Shown piece by piece: positions 55,532-63,601 of a stretch of DNA of 64,000 nt. The DNA lies in contig CAVVFZ010000034.1 of NCBI GenBank assembly GCA_963747555.1, forward strand, positions 124,001 to 188,000, in the 5' to 3' direction. The notes beneath the pieces were generated by a model that was not told the DNA's origin, did not search any database, and saw nothing but the letters and a program-made list of their open reading frames with translations. Numbering within the stretch: position 1 is the stretch's first letter; each line of letters opens with the position of its first letter. This DNA comes from DUZB01 sp963747555 (GTDB lineage: Bacteria; Desulfobacterota; DSM-4660; Desulfatiglandales; Desulfatiglandaceae). A program made the position numbers and the translations under genes.

Positions 55532-56829
55532 ATCCTACTCTTGTTGGCGTAATCGGAATTTTTGTGCTGATCCTGGTGTTTTTCACACGCATGCCCGTGG
55601 CCTACGTGATGGCCATGGTCGGGTACGTGGGATTCAGCGTTCTGGTATCGGGAACGGCCGGATTGAAACTGCTCTCCCGGGATTTCTACGATGTGTACTC
55701 CTCCTATGGGCTCACCATTATTCCCATGTTCGTGTTCATGGGCCAGATCGCCTTCAATGCGGGAATCAGCAGGAGGCTCTACGATGCGGCCTATAAGTTT
55801 GTGGGGGCTTACAGGGGAGGGCTTGCCACGGCCACCGTGGTCGCCTGCACCGCCTTCGGAGCGGTGAGCGGTTCTTCTCCCGCCACGGCTGCCACCATGG
55901 CGACTGTGGGACTTCCAGAGATGAAACGGTATAACTACGCGCCTGAACTGGCCACGGGATCCGTGGCCAGCGGGGGAGGCCTGGGAATGCTCATGCCCCC
56001 GAGCGTGGTACTGATTATTTACGGGATATTGACGGAACAGTCGATCGGGGCGTTGTTTGTTGCGGGCATCATCCCCGCCCTGTTTATTACCATTTGCTTT
56101 GCCGTGGCCATTTCCATCTACTGCTGGAAGTACCCCGAACAGGGCCCGGCGGGAGAGAAGTTTTCCTGGGGGGAGCGGTTTCGTTCTTTGGGAAAGACCG
56201 GAGAGACGCTCACGGTTTTCGTCCTGGTGATGGGGGGGCTCTTTACGGGCATCTTCACTCCCACGGAGGCCGGCGGGGTGGGTTCAACCGCGGTGCTTCT
56301 GGTGGCGGTGCTTCGAGGGCGCCTTTCCTGGGATGGTTTTGTGAAATCGGTGAACGAAACCCTCAAGACGTCGTGCATGGTGCTGCTTCTGATTGCCGGT
56401 GCGGTGATATTCGGGCATTTTTTAGCCGTAACGCGCATTCCCTTCGAGGTGGCCAACTGGATTGCTGCGATGAATATGCCTCCGTTTGTGATCGTTCTGA
56501 TGATCATGCTGGTATACCTGATCGGGGGATGTTTTATCGATGCCCTGGCCCTGATCATGCTGACCATCCCGATTTTCTACCCGATCATTGTCAACCTGGG
56601 CTACGATCCCATCTGGTTCGGGGTGGTCATTGTCCTGGTAACCCAGATGGGGGTGATTACCCCGCCTGTGGGAATCAATGTTTTCGTGGTGGCGGGGATC
56701 GCCAAAGACATTCCGCTGGAGACCATTTTCAAGGGGGTCCTGCCATTCCTCATCGCCCTGATCATCGGAACCATCATCATCATCGCCGTGCCGCCCATCT
56801 CTCTGTGGCTTCCCAACCTGATGTACTGA
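55528..56829 (+). CDS. dctM: TRAP transporter large permease, DctM family
   Basis: A 433-residue protein with about a dozen hydrophobic helices. Family marks include FMGQIAFNAGISRRLYDAAY, the GAVSGSSPATAATMATVG loop, PPSVVLIIYGILTEQSIG and PTEAGGVGSTAVLLVAVL. The C-terminus contains VTQMGVITPPVGINVFVVAG. It is the ion-coupled transport subunit of the DctPQM system. The start at 55528 was preferred because it overlaps the dctQ stop and gives the correct N-terminus. Confidence 0.93.
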   Translation: MNPTLVGVIGIFVLILVFFTRMPVAYVMAMVGYVGFSVLVSGTAGLKLLSRDFYDVYSSYGLTIIPMFVFMGQIAFNAGISRRLYDAAYKFVGAYRGGLATATVVACTAFGAVSGSSPATAATMATVGLPEMKRYNYAPELATGSVASGGGLGMLMPPSVVLIIYGILTEQSIGALFVAGIIPALFITICFAVAISIYCWKYPEQGPAGEKFSWGERFRSLGKTGETLTVFVLVMGGLFTGIFTPTEAGGVGSTAVLLVAVLRGRLSWDGFVKSVNETLKTSCMVLLLIAGAVIFGHFLAVTRIPFEVANWIAAMNMPPFVIVLMIMLVYLIGGCFIDALALIMLTIPIFYPIIVNLGYDPIWFGVVIVLVTQMGVITPPVGINVFVVAGIAKDIPLETIFKGVLPFLIALIIGTIIIIAVPPISLWLPNLMY

Positions 56830-56856
56830 CCTACACCTAACGGAGGATTGTTCCCT

Positions 56857-58185
56857 GTGGAAACCCCCTATTGGAATCCCTATCTGGAAACCCTGGCGCC
56901 CGAAAGGCTCAGGGGCATTCAGCTGAAAAAATTTCAGAACATCGTCGCCTGGGCCTACGACCGCTCCCCCTACTACAAGAGGCTTTATCAAGAGGCGGGT
57001 CTTGAACCCGGGGATATCCGGTCCTGGGACGATGTCTCACGAGTACCTCAAATGGACAAGGCAAGGCTGAAAGAGGGGCAGGAGGGCGACCCCTTCCCTT
57101 ACGGGCGGCTGCTGTGCCAGCCGATCGAGGAAGTGGCGGAGTTTCGGCAGACATCGGGAACCACCGGCAAACCCGTTTACCAGGCGGATTCCTGGGCGGA
57201 CTGGGAATGGTGGTCCGAATCATGGTGCTACATTCTTTGGTCCCAGGGATACCGATCGAGAGACCGCGTTTTTTTTCCTTTTGGATACAACGTGTTTGTG
57301 GCTTTCTGGGCCGCCCATTATGCCGCGGAGAGGCTGGGCTGCGAAGTGGTTCCGGGAGGAGTCCTGGACACCGCGGCACGCATCCTCAAGATGCAGGAAT
57401 TGAAAACTACCGCTATGATGGGAACCCCCACTTACCTCCTCAATATGGCGGATGTTGCCCGGAATCGGCTGGGAATATCCCCCGAAAACCTGCCCATCGA
57501 GAGGGTCACCTGTGCGGGCGAGCCCGGGGCGTCGATCCCAACCACCAAGAAAAGGCTGGAGGATGCCTGGGGCGCAAAGGTATTTGACCACGCCGGCGCC
57601 ACCGAAATCGGGGCATGGAGTTACGAGTGCCTGGAGCAGCCGGGCGGTCTCCATGTGAACGAAGGGCTGTTTCTGGTGGAAATTGAGGACCTGGACACAG
57701 GCGCCCTGATCACGGAACCAGGAGTGAAGGGCAAGATGATCATCACCGCCTTTGACCGTTTTGCCCAGCCCTGCATCCGTTTTGATTCCAAGGATATCAT
57801 TGAATGGCAAAAAGAGCCCTGCCCGTGCGGCCGAACCTATCGACTGATCAAGGGCGGTGTCCAGGGAAGGTCCGACGATATCACCAAGGTCAAGGGGGTG
57901 CTTCTTTCCCCCTCGGCCATCGAAGAGGTTGTCCGGGGGTTTCCCGAACTTTCCAATGAATATGAAGCAACGGTGGAGCGAATCGGCGACAATGAAAAGA
58001 TCACCTTGAAAATTGAACTGGTTGAAGGGGCCCAATCCAACGAAAAGGAGATCCTGGCCCGTTTATCCAATGCCCTCCGGTTGAACACCAACCTGGGCTA
58101 CACCATCCAGGTCCATCCGCTGGGCTCCCTTCCCCGATACGAGGTGAAGGCCAGGAGATTCAAGGATTTAAGGAAGATTCATTGA
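56857..58185 (+). CDS. Phenylacetate-CoA ligase family (PaaK-like) adenylate-forming enzyme
   Basis: A 442-residue acid-CoA ligase. The AMP-binding P-loop is RQTSGTTGKPVYQ near residue 100. Later motifs are FDHAGATEIGAWSYECL, where the usual YGxTE occurs, and GRSDDITKVKGVLLSPSAIEE, matching the PaaK C-terminal hinge. The length is that of PaaK. The GTG at 56857 has GGAGG 11 bases upstream; a TTG three codons earlier sits too close to it. Following TRAP permease genes, it probably activates the imported acid as its CoA ester at the expense of ATP to AMP. Confidence 0.88.
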   Translation: METPYWNPYLETLAPERLRGIQLKKFQNIVAWAYDRSPYYKRLYQEAGLEPGDIRSWDDVSRVPQMDKARLKEGQEGDPFPYGRLLCQPIEEVAEFRQTSGTTGKPVYQADSWADWEWWSESWCYILWSQGYRSRDRVFFPFGYNVFVAFWAAHYAAERLGCEVVPGGVLDTAARILKMQELKTTAMMGTPTYLLNMADVARNRLGISPENLPIERVTCAGEPGASIPTTKKRLEDAWGAKVFDHAGATEIGAWSYECLEQPGGLHVNEGLFLVEIEDLDTGALITEPGVKGKMIITAFDRFAQPCIRFDSKDIIEWQKEPCPCGRTYRLIKGGVQGRSDDITKVKGVLLSPSAIEEVVRGFPELSNEYEATVERIGDNEKITLKIELVEGAQSNEKEILARLSNALRLNTNLGYTIQVHPLGSLPRYEVKARRFKDLRKIH

Positions 58186-58200
58186 CAAGGGGAGCGGCAT

Positions 58201-58389
58201 GTGGAAACAGAACAATTAGAATACATCCGAAAAAGTGTGGCGGATCTCACGAGGGATGCGGAAATCCTTTTGAATCAGGCAGATGGTTTTCCAAGCATTC
58301 AGCAGAATACCAAGAGGGTAAAGGCCTGTATACGCATGATGCAGATTGCTTTGGGGCAGGTAACCATGACCCCGGAAAGACATTCTTGA
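58201..58389 (+). CDS. Small conserved-looking protein of unknown function
   Basis: A 62-codon ORF starting with GTG, 15 bases after the ligase gene, behind GGGGAG. The product is helical and charged (ETEQLEYIRKSVADLTRDAE) with one Cys and no transmembrane segment. I do not recognise it. The close spacing supports it being the last gene of the TRAP/ligase operon rather than a random ORF. The 575-base stretch after it holds only the palindromic element. Confidence 0.5.
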   Translation: METEQLEYIRKSVADLTRDAEILLNQADGFPSIQQNTKRVKACIRMMQIALGQVTMTPERHS

Positions 58390-58556
58390 GCTCATCCGAT
58401 ACAGGTGAAAAACCGGAACGATTTGTCCGGATGATAATGGGTTCATTTCCTGGATGAGCAATTCCGGCTGCCGCCTTTGACCTCATTCCGAGCCTCCCTG
58501 ACTGGCCTTGCCGAATTGTCCATATCAGCTCGCATTTTTCAATCTATCCACAAATT

Positions 58557-58812
58557 GTATCCTATTCAAATTCCTTGGTACTATGTTTGGGTTCGACAAA
58601 GCCATTCCGCCACATGGTCTTTTTTGCTGCCGCATCTAATTTCTACGGAGCACCGGTCCTTTTAGGCTGGTATGGAGAGGTCATTTAAAGCTCAGTATCA
58701 TTTTTTGTAGCAGTCTAAAAGGACCTATCAACGGACCGTGAAGGTCGATCCAAGATGCGGCAGCAAAAAAGACCCTGTGACTCCATTACGCAAGGTTTTT
58801 TGAATAAGATAC
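58557..58812. repeat. Nested palindromic element, copy C (256 bp)
   Basis: Termini GTATCCTATTCAAA and TTTGAATAAGATAC are inverted repeats. The middle arms (58616-58637 with 58753-58774) pair perfectly over 22 bp, and the inner arms (58655-58673 with 58707-58725) pair with few mismatches. The flanks CACAAATT and TACAAATC agree at 6 of 8 positions, as in an older insertion. It closely resembles copy A along its whole length. Confidence 0.82.
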
Positions 58813-58964
58813 TACAAATCCTCAAATTCTCATCGTGAAGGAATCGCAGTTAATTTGAACAAGCTATGCGGTCTTGCTTGAACATTTTTTAATTTCATAG
58901 TAAAGAGGTCTCCCAAGTGGCCCGGAAGACAACTTGGAAAATATCTCAGAGATAGGAGGAAAAC

Positions 58965-59621
58965 ATGCTGAAACTTGGAGAAAAGGGTGCCATCATCCAG
59001 AGAGACAAAGAAACCTATGCCATTGCACCACATATCCCATGCGGAGTGGTAACCCCCGACCTTCTTCGAAAACTGGCGGATACGGCTGAGAAATACCAGG
59101 CCCAGGCCTTGAAGATTACCGGCGCCACACGCATTGCCATCGTGGGTCTCAAGGAAGAGGATATCGATTCGGTCTGGGAAGACCTGGCTCTGAAACCGGG
59201 AGCCGCTGTGGGGCTCTGCGTAAGAAGTGTGCGTGCGTGTCCCGGAACCACTTTTTGCAAGATCGGCCAGCAGGACGCCCTGGGGATGGGGATGAAGCTG
59301 GATGAGCGCTATCACGGCCTGGAACTCCCGGGAAAATTTAAAATGGCGGTATCCGGCTGCAACCTGAACTGCGCGGAAGGCTGGGTGCGTGACGTTGGCC
59401 TTTACGGAAAGGCCAAGGGATGGACTCTGACGATCGGTGGAAACGTGGGGGCGGCGCCTCGAATCGGACAGGAGCTCTTGAGTGATCTGGAGGACGAACA
59501 GGCCCTTTCCGCCGTTGAAACGGTGGTTAACTATTATAAGGAGAATGCGAAAAAGGGTGAGCGCCTGGGAAAAATGATTGATCGTATGGGCTTTGACGCC
59601 GTCAAAGAAGCCCTGTCCTGA
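58965..59621 (+). CDS. Small monomeric assimilatory-type sulfite reductase (alSir-like)
   Basis: A 218-residue single-domain nitrite/sulfite reductase. The siroheme-[4Fe-4S] ligands are CPGTTFC (residues about 91-97) and CNLNC (about 130-134), the CX5C...CX3C pattern. The size matches the low-molecular-weight, low-spin sulfite reductase known from Desulfovibrio vulgaris (P590 type). AGGAGG precedes the ATG by a few bases. It stands alone between a mobile repeat and the tRNA genes, about 3 kb from dsrM. Function may be assimilatory or protective sulfite reduction rather than respiration. Confidence 0.88.
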   Translation: MLKLGEKGAIIQRDKETYAIAPHIPCGVVTPDLLRKLADTAEKYQAQALKITGATRIAIVGLKEEDIDSVWEDLALKPGAAVGLCVRSVRACPGTTFCKIGQQDALGMGMKLDERYHGLELPGKFKMAVSGCNLNCAEGWVRDVGLYGKAKGWTLTIGGNVGAAPRIGQELLSDLEDEQALSAVETVVNYYKENAKKGERLGKMIDRMGFDAVKEALS

Positions 59622-59780
59622 AATCGGGCAGGAAAATATTGATCCCCCTATGCCAAAATTCTTTTTCAAAATTTCTGGCGAAGATGTTAAGGAAGGTCTT
59701 CTTAATAGCTGCAAACCAAACCTAAAACAAAAGCTCAGGCAGGGCAGAAGACCATCTTTGATGCGGGCACAAAACAGAAA

Positions 59781-59811
59781 AAGGACTTACGGCAAATTAC
59801 CATAAGTCCTT
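59781..59811 (-). terminator. Terminator of the tRNA transcript
   Basis: AAGGACTTA...TAAGTCCTT forms a 9-bp stem. On the minus strand it is followed by TTTTTCTGTTTT, a good U-tract, just downstream of the tRNA-Lys gene. It may also help end transcripts from the sulfite reductase gene on the plus strand. Confidence 0.7.
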
Positions 59812-59819
59812 GATTTTGT

Positions 59820-59895
59820 TGGTGGGCCTGGAAGGGCTCGAACCTTCGACCAATTGATTAAGAGTCAACTGCTCTGCCAACTGAGCTACAGGCCC
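59820..59895 (-). tRNA. tRNA-Lys (CTT anticodon)
   Basis: A full cloverleaf can be drawn: acceptor GGGCCTG pairs with CAGGCCC, D-arm GCTC/GAGC, anticodon loop CTCTTAA giving CTT (codon AAG), T-loop TTCGAGC. The 3' CCA is encoded. 76 bases. Confidence 0.96.
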
Positions 59896-59918
59896 TTTTT
59901 CGTTTTAAGCATTTATCA

Positions 59919-59995
<77 letters not shown>

Positions 59996-60062
59996 CACGA
60001 AGTCTGGGGGGATATTTACCAGGAAAGCCAAACCTTGTCAATAATTTTTTAAAAAAAATCGC

Positions 60063-60089
60063 TTGACATAAAACTTTTTTTTTCATAAA
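60063..60089 (+). promoter_or_regulatory. Candidate promoter of rplM-rpsI
   Basis: TTGACA at 60063 with CATAAA at 60084 (15-base spacing), in an A/T-rich stretch 40-65 bases before rplM. TACAAT at 60099 is an alternative -10 without a good -35. Confidence 0.4.
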
Positions 60090-60127
60090 AAGATCTTTTA
60101 CAATTTTCGAAACACAGGACGATACCT

Positions 60128-60556
60128 ATGAAAACGTTTTTTGCAAAAGAACATGAAGTAGAAAAGCAATGGTTCCTGGTGAATGCCGACAATAAACCAC
60201 TGGGAAGAATCGCAACCGAGATCGCTTCGAGGTTGAGAGGAAAACATAAGCCCATATTCACCCCACATGCGGATACGGGCGACTTTATCGTGGTCGTAAA
60301 CGCCGAAAGGGTGACTCTGTCAGGTCGGAAGTGGGACAAAAAGATCTATTATCGACATACGGGCTACTTAGGCGGACTCAAGGAGATTACAGCCAGGAAG
60401 CTCCTTGAAAAAAAACCGGAAGATCTTCTTCGTTTCGCTGTTAGGGGCATGTTGCCGAAAAACAGCCTGGGAAGACGTCAACTGAAGAAGTTGAAGATCT
60501 ATACCGGCACGGACCATCCACATCAGGCTCAACAATTGAAGGAATTGGAGATTTAG
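60128..60556 (+). CDS. rplM: 50S ribosomal protein L13
   Basis: A 142-residue protein, standard L13 length. Marks are WFLVNADNKPLGRIATEIA at the N-terminus, PHADTGDFIVVVNAERV, the HTGYLGGLKEITA segment and VRGMLPKNSLGRRQLKKLKIY-type sequence near residue 106. It is a 50S subunit component needed early in assembly. It is followed directly by rpsI with no gap (stop then ATG), the order found in nearly all bacteria. Confidence 0.98.
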   Translation: MKTFFAKEHEVEKQWFLVNADNKPLGRIATEIASRLRGKHKPIFTPHADTGDFIVVVNAERVTLSGRKWDKKIYYRHTGYLGGLKEITARKLLEKKPEDLLRFAVRGMLPKNSLGRRQLKKLKIYTGTDHPHQAQQLKELEI

Positions 60557-60949
60557 ATGGCAGAAGAACTCTACAGCGCTACCGGCAAAAGAAAGACGTC
60601 TATCGCAAGAATTTGGATGAAGCCCGGCAACGGAGAAATTCGGATCAATAAAAAGACGGCGGAAGAGTATCTGGTTCGGGAAGCCGACAGGACCACGATC
60701 ATGTCCCCGCTTCAACTGGCTCAGATGCCCGATAAGTTCGATATTTACGTGAACGTGAAGGGTGGAGGGATATCAGGCCAGGCAGGCGCTATCCGGCATG
60801 GGATTAGCAAAGCGCTCGTGGACATGGATGCCAGTTTAAGAGAAGTGTTAAAGAAAGCTGGATTTCTCACAAGGGATTCGAGGATGAAAGAGCGCAAGAA
60901 ATATGGTCAACCCGGTGCCAGGGCGCGTTTTCAGTACTCAAAAAGATAG
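60557..60949 (+). CDS. rpsI: 30S ribosomal protein S9
   Basis: A 130-residue protein, standard S9 length. It begins YSATGKRKTSIARIWMKPG and ends with KYGQPGARARFQYSKR, the basic tail that reaches the P-site tRNA on the small subunit. GQAGAIRHGISKAL near the middle is also typical. It abuts rplM and is followed by a strong terminator. Confidence 0.98.
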   Translation: MAEELYSATGKRKTSIARIWMKPGNGEIRINKKTAEEYLVREADRTTIMSPLQLAQMPDKFDIYVNVKGGGISGQAGAIRHGISKALVDMDASLREVLKKAGFLTRDSRMKERKKYGQPGARARFQYSKR

Positions 60950-60976
60950 ATTTATCACAGTTTTTTTGCAAGAAAA

Positions 60977-61005
60977 GGGAATCCTCCGAGGATTCCCTTT
61001 TTTTT
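60977..61005 (+). terminator. Rho-independent terminator of rplM-rpsI
   Basis: GGGAATCCTC and GAGGATTCCC form a near-perfect hairpin followed by TTTTTTTT, about 30 bases after rpsI. Confidence 0.9.
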
Positions 61006-61015
61006 ACTCCATTCA

Positions 61016-61762
61016 ATGGCTATTGAGAAAAACATCAAACTTTCCGTAAGCTATGACGGTTCCCAATACCATGGCTGGCAACGCCAGGACAATGGTATGA
61101 CCATTCAGGAAATGGTGGAAGAAAAACTCCGAACCATGATCGGTTCCGAGGCCAGACTGATTGCTTCGGGTAGAACGGATGCGGGCGTCCATGCCTTGCA
61201 CCAGACATGTAATTTCAGGACGTTTACCTCCATTCCTCCCGAGGCCCTTCGAAAGGGACTCAATGCCCTGCTCCCCGACGACATTTTCATCAAAGACGCC
61301 GAATATGTTCCCTTGGATTTTCATTCTCGTTACCATTGTAAAAGCAAGGTGTACGAGTACCGAATACTGAACCGCCAAGACCCCGATATATTCCTTCGCA
61401 GATATGTCTGGCAAATCCGGCGACCATTGAACGTCGGCGCCATTTTGCCTTGTATGGACATTATTAAGGGAACCAGGGATTTTTCCAGTTTCAAATCAAC
61501 GGGAAGTGGGAATACAAATCCCGTCAGGACGGTCCTTCTTGCTGAACTTGCCGTTGAAAAGGGAGATCTGCTGGTTTTCAGGATCAAGGCCAACGGTTTC
61601 CTGCGGCATATGGTGAGAAATATCGTGGGAACACTGATTGACGTGGGTCTGGAAAAAACGACACCGGCCCAATTCAAGGAGATTCTGGATTCGCGAAATC
61701 GACAGTTGGCCGGAATAAAGGCCCCTCCCGAGGGGCTTTTCCTGGTGGAAGTGAATTATTGA
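61016..61762 (+). CDS. truA: tRNA pseudouridine(38-40) synthase TruA
   Basis: A 248-residue enzyme that makes pseudouridine at positions 38-40 of the tRNA anticodon arm. The active-site Asp is in SGRTDAGVHAL (residue about 57). Other family marks are YDGSQYHGWQRQ at the N-terminus, KVYEYRI, FSSFKSTGSG and GFLRHMVRNIVGTLI. Length is normal. The ATG lies about 10 bases after the rpsI terminator's U-tract, so it needs its own promoter or read-through. Confidence 0.96.
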   Translation: MAIEKNIKLSVSYDGSQYHGWQRQDNGMTIQEMVEEKLRTMIGSEARLIASGRTDAGVHALHQTCNFRTFTSIPPEALRKGLNALLPDDIFIKDAEYVPLDFHSRYHCKSKVYEYRILNRQDPDIFLRRYVWQIRRPLNVGAILPCMDIIKGTRDFSSFKSTGSGNTNPVRTVLLAELAVEKGDLLVFRIKANGFLRHMVRNIVGTLIDVGLEKTTPAQFKEILDSRNRQLAGIKAPPEGLFLVEVNY

Positions 61763-61868
61763 TGCCCGCCTCTGCTTTGCCGTGGTCATTCCCGGATGCA
61801 CGAGACGATCAGAACTTTGAAAGCCGTAACCGTGAATCCTGAAGCGCTTGAAAAAGAAGATTTTTTTC

Positions 61869-61897
61869 TTGACACAAGAATGGTTTTTTTCTATAGG
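61869..61897 (+). promoter_or_regulatory. Candidate promoter of the RsbRD-dsrMK operon
   Basis: TTGACA (61869) and TATAGG (61892) with the ideal 17-base spacing, about 70 bases before the RsbRD-domain gene. It is the best-matching promoter sequence seen in the window. Confidence 0.6.
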
Positions 61898-61969
61898 TTT
61901 CAAGCTAAAATCACAAGTGATCCGGTAACGATTCTAACAACCACCCCTTGAAGGGAACAAATTTCAGCA

Positions 61970-62485
61970 ATGGGTATTCAAAGCCTCCTGGCCGAAAAAA
62001 GGTCCGATCTTGTAAAAGAATGGCGCAATATAATCATCGCCTCCTACCCCAAAGACAGCCAGTCCTTTTTAAAAAAAGGAAAGAGTCAGTTCGCAAACCC
62101 TGTGGGTTTCGTCATTGCCAATGAGATAGAATCCCTTTACGATGAATTAATCAAAGAGGACGGAGACGTGGAAAAAATCACGGCCTGTCTGGAAAATATC
62201 ATCCGCATCAGGGCTGTACAGGATTTCAAGCCTTCGCAGGCAGTGTCCTTCGTCATGGAATTGAAAGATCTTGTCAGAGGTGTGCTGGGAGAGGGGCATT
62301 CCGCTCTACTGAAGGATTTTGACAGCCGGATGGATCAAATGACGCTCCTGGCCTTTGACATTTACGGAAAATGCCGTCAGAGACTCTTTGAAATCAGGGT
62401 GAATGAAGTGAAAAATGAGGTGGGCAGGTTATTGGAAAGAGCAAATCTTATTAGCGAGATTCCGGAATGTTCACCGGATCTTTAA
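61970..62485 (+). CDS. RsbRD N-terminal domain protein preceding dsrM
   Basis: A 171-residue all-helical protein. LAEKRSDLVKEWRNIIIASYP and FANPVGFVIANEIESLYDEL match the RsbRD N-terminal domain, a globin-like helical sensor fold in stressosome proteins. No STAS domain follows. Genes of this type precede dsrMKJOP in other sulfate reducers, so a regulatory or assembly role for the Dsr membrane complex is likely but not shown. It starts downstream of a strong promoter and ends 45 bases before dsrM. Confidence 0.8.
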   Translation: MGIQSLLAEKRSDLVKEWRNIIIASYPKDSQSFLKKGKSQFANPVGFVIANEIESLYDELIKEDGDVEKITACLENIIRIRAVQDFKPSQAVSFVMELKDLVRGVLGEGHSALLKDFDSRMDQMTLLAFDIYGKCRQRLFEIRVNEVKNEVGRLLERANLISEIPECSPDL

Positions 62486-62530
62486 GAGACAGGTTTACTG
62501 GGACAGTATTTTGAAATGAGGTAATGGTCT

Positions 62531-63592
62531 ATGAATTTTGTACTAAGCATTCTGGTTTCCTTTTTCGCTGTCATCGTCGTTGTGCTGATCCCCTGGATCG
62601 GCGTGGGAGCGCTGGATTTGCGCGTTCTTTTCGGAATAATCATTCCTTATGCGGCTATGCTCACTTTCTTTGTGGGAATCATTGTTCGGGTCATTGACTG
62701 GGGCAAGTCCCCCGTACCTTTCAGGATCCCGACCACGGCGGGGCAGGAATGGTCATTTCCCTGGATCAAGCAGAATCCCATTGACAATCCCAAAGGAACC
62801 TGGGGCGTTGTCGTCAGAATGATTTTCGAAGTACTTACCTTTCGATCGCTATTCCGAAACACCAGACTCGAGTACAGAAGAATCGACGGTGTTCCCAAAA
62901 TAGATTATGAATGGGAAAAATGGCTCTGGCTTGCCGCCCTTCTTTTTCACTACTCCTTTTTCGTCATTTTTTTGAGGCACTTCCGTTTTTTCATGGAACC
63001 TGTCCCGAGTTTTGTAACCCTGCTTCAGAACCTGGACGGATTCATGCAGATGGGCGCCGCCCCTTTTAACGGTTTTAATTTGCCGGGTGTTTATCTTACG
63101 GATATGCTTTTGATGGCAGCCGTGACCTGGCTTTTCCTCCGGAGAGTCCTCTATCCCCAGATTCGTTATATTTCCCTGCCCGCCGATTATTTTCCCCTCT
63201 TTCTGATCCTTGCACTCGGTTTTACCGGCATGCTTATGCGATATCTCATCCGGGTCGACATTACCAAGGTAAAGGAACTGGCCGTTGGTCTGTTCAAGTT
63301 CAGCCCCACCGCGCCCGAGGGAATCGGCGTGATTTTTTATATCCATCTGTTTATTATCTGCGTACTGATTGCCTATTTTCCCTTCAGTAAACTGATGCAT
63401 CTCGCCGGAGTGTTTCTGAGTCCCACACGAAACCTGGCGAACAACTCCCGTTTTGTAAGACACGTCAATCCTTGGAGCTACCCTGTACATACCCATACGT
63501 ATGAAGAATACGAAGATGAATTCAGAGAACATATGATAGAGGCTGGGCTGCCTGTTGACAAAGGGGCTGAAACCTCGGAAACAGAAAATTAA
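62531..63592 (+). CDS. dsrM: Sulfite reduction-associated membrane protein DsrM
   Basis: A 353-residue NarI-like cytochrome b subunit. About six hydrophobic helices are visible, and His residues at helix ends (LLFHYSFFVIFLRHFRFF and FYIHLFIICVLIAYFPFSKLMH, each quoted here as one helix region) are the expected heme b ligands. Together with DsrK it oxidises menaquinol and sends electrons toward DsrC trisulfide reduction in sulfate respiration. The length and the gene order with dsrK match the DsrMKJOP operon. Confidence 0.95.
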   Translation: MNFVLSILVSFFAVIVVVLIPWIGVGALDLRVLFGIIIPYAAMLTFFVGIIVRVIDWGKSPVPFRIPTTAGQEWSFPWIKQNPIDNPKGTWGVVVRMIFEVLTFRSLFRNTRLEYRRIDGVPKIDYEWEKWLWLAALLFHYSFFVIFLRHFRFFMEPVPSFVTLLQNLDGFMQMGAAPFNGFNLPGVYLTDMLLMAAVTWLFLRRVLYPQIRYISLPADYFPLFLILALGFTGMLMRYLIRVDITKVKELAVGLFKFSPTAPEGIGVIFYIHLFIICVLIAYFPFSKLMHLAGVFLSPTRNLANNSRFVRHVNPWSYPVHTHTYEEYEDEFREHMIEAGLPVDKGAETSETEN

Positions 63593-63601
63593 GGAGTAAT
63601 C

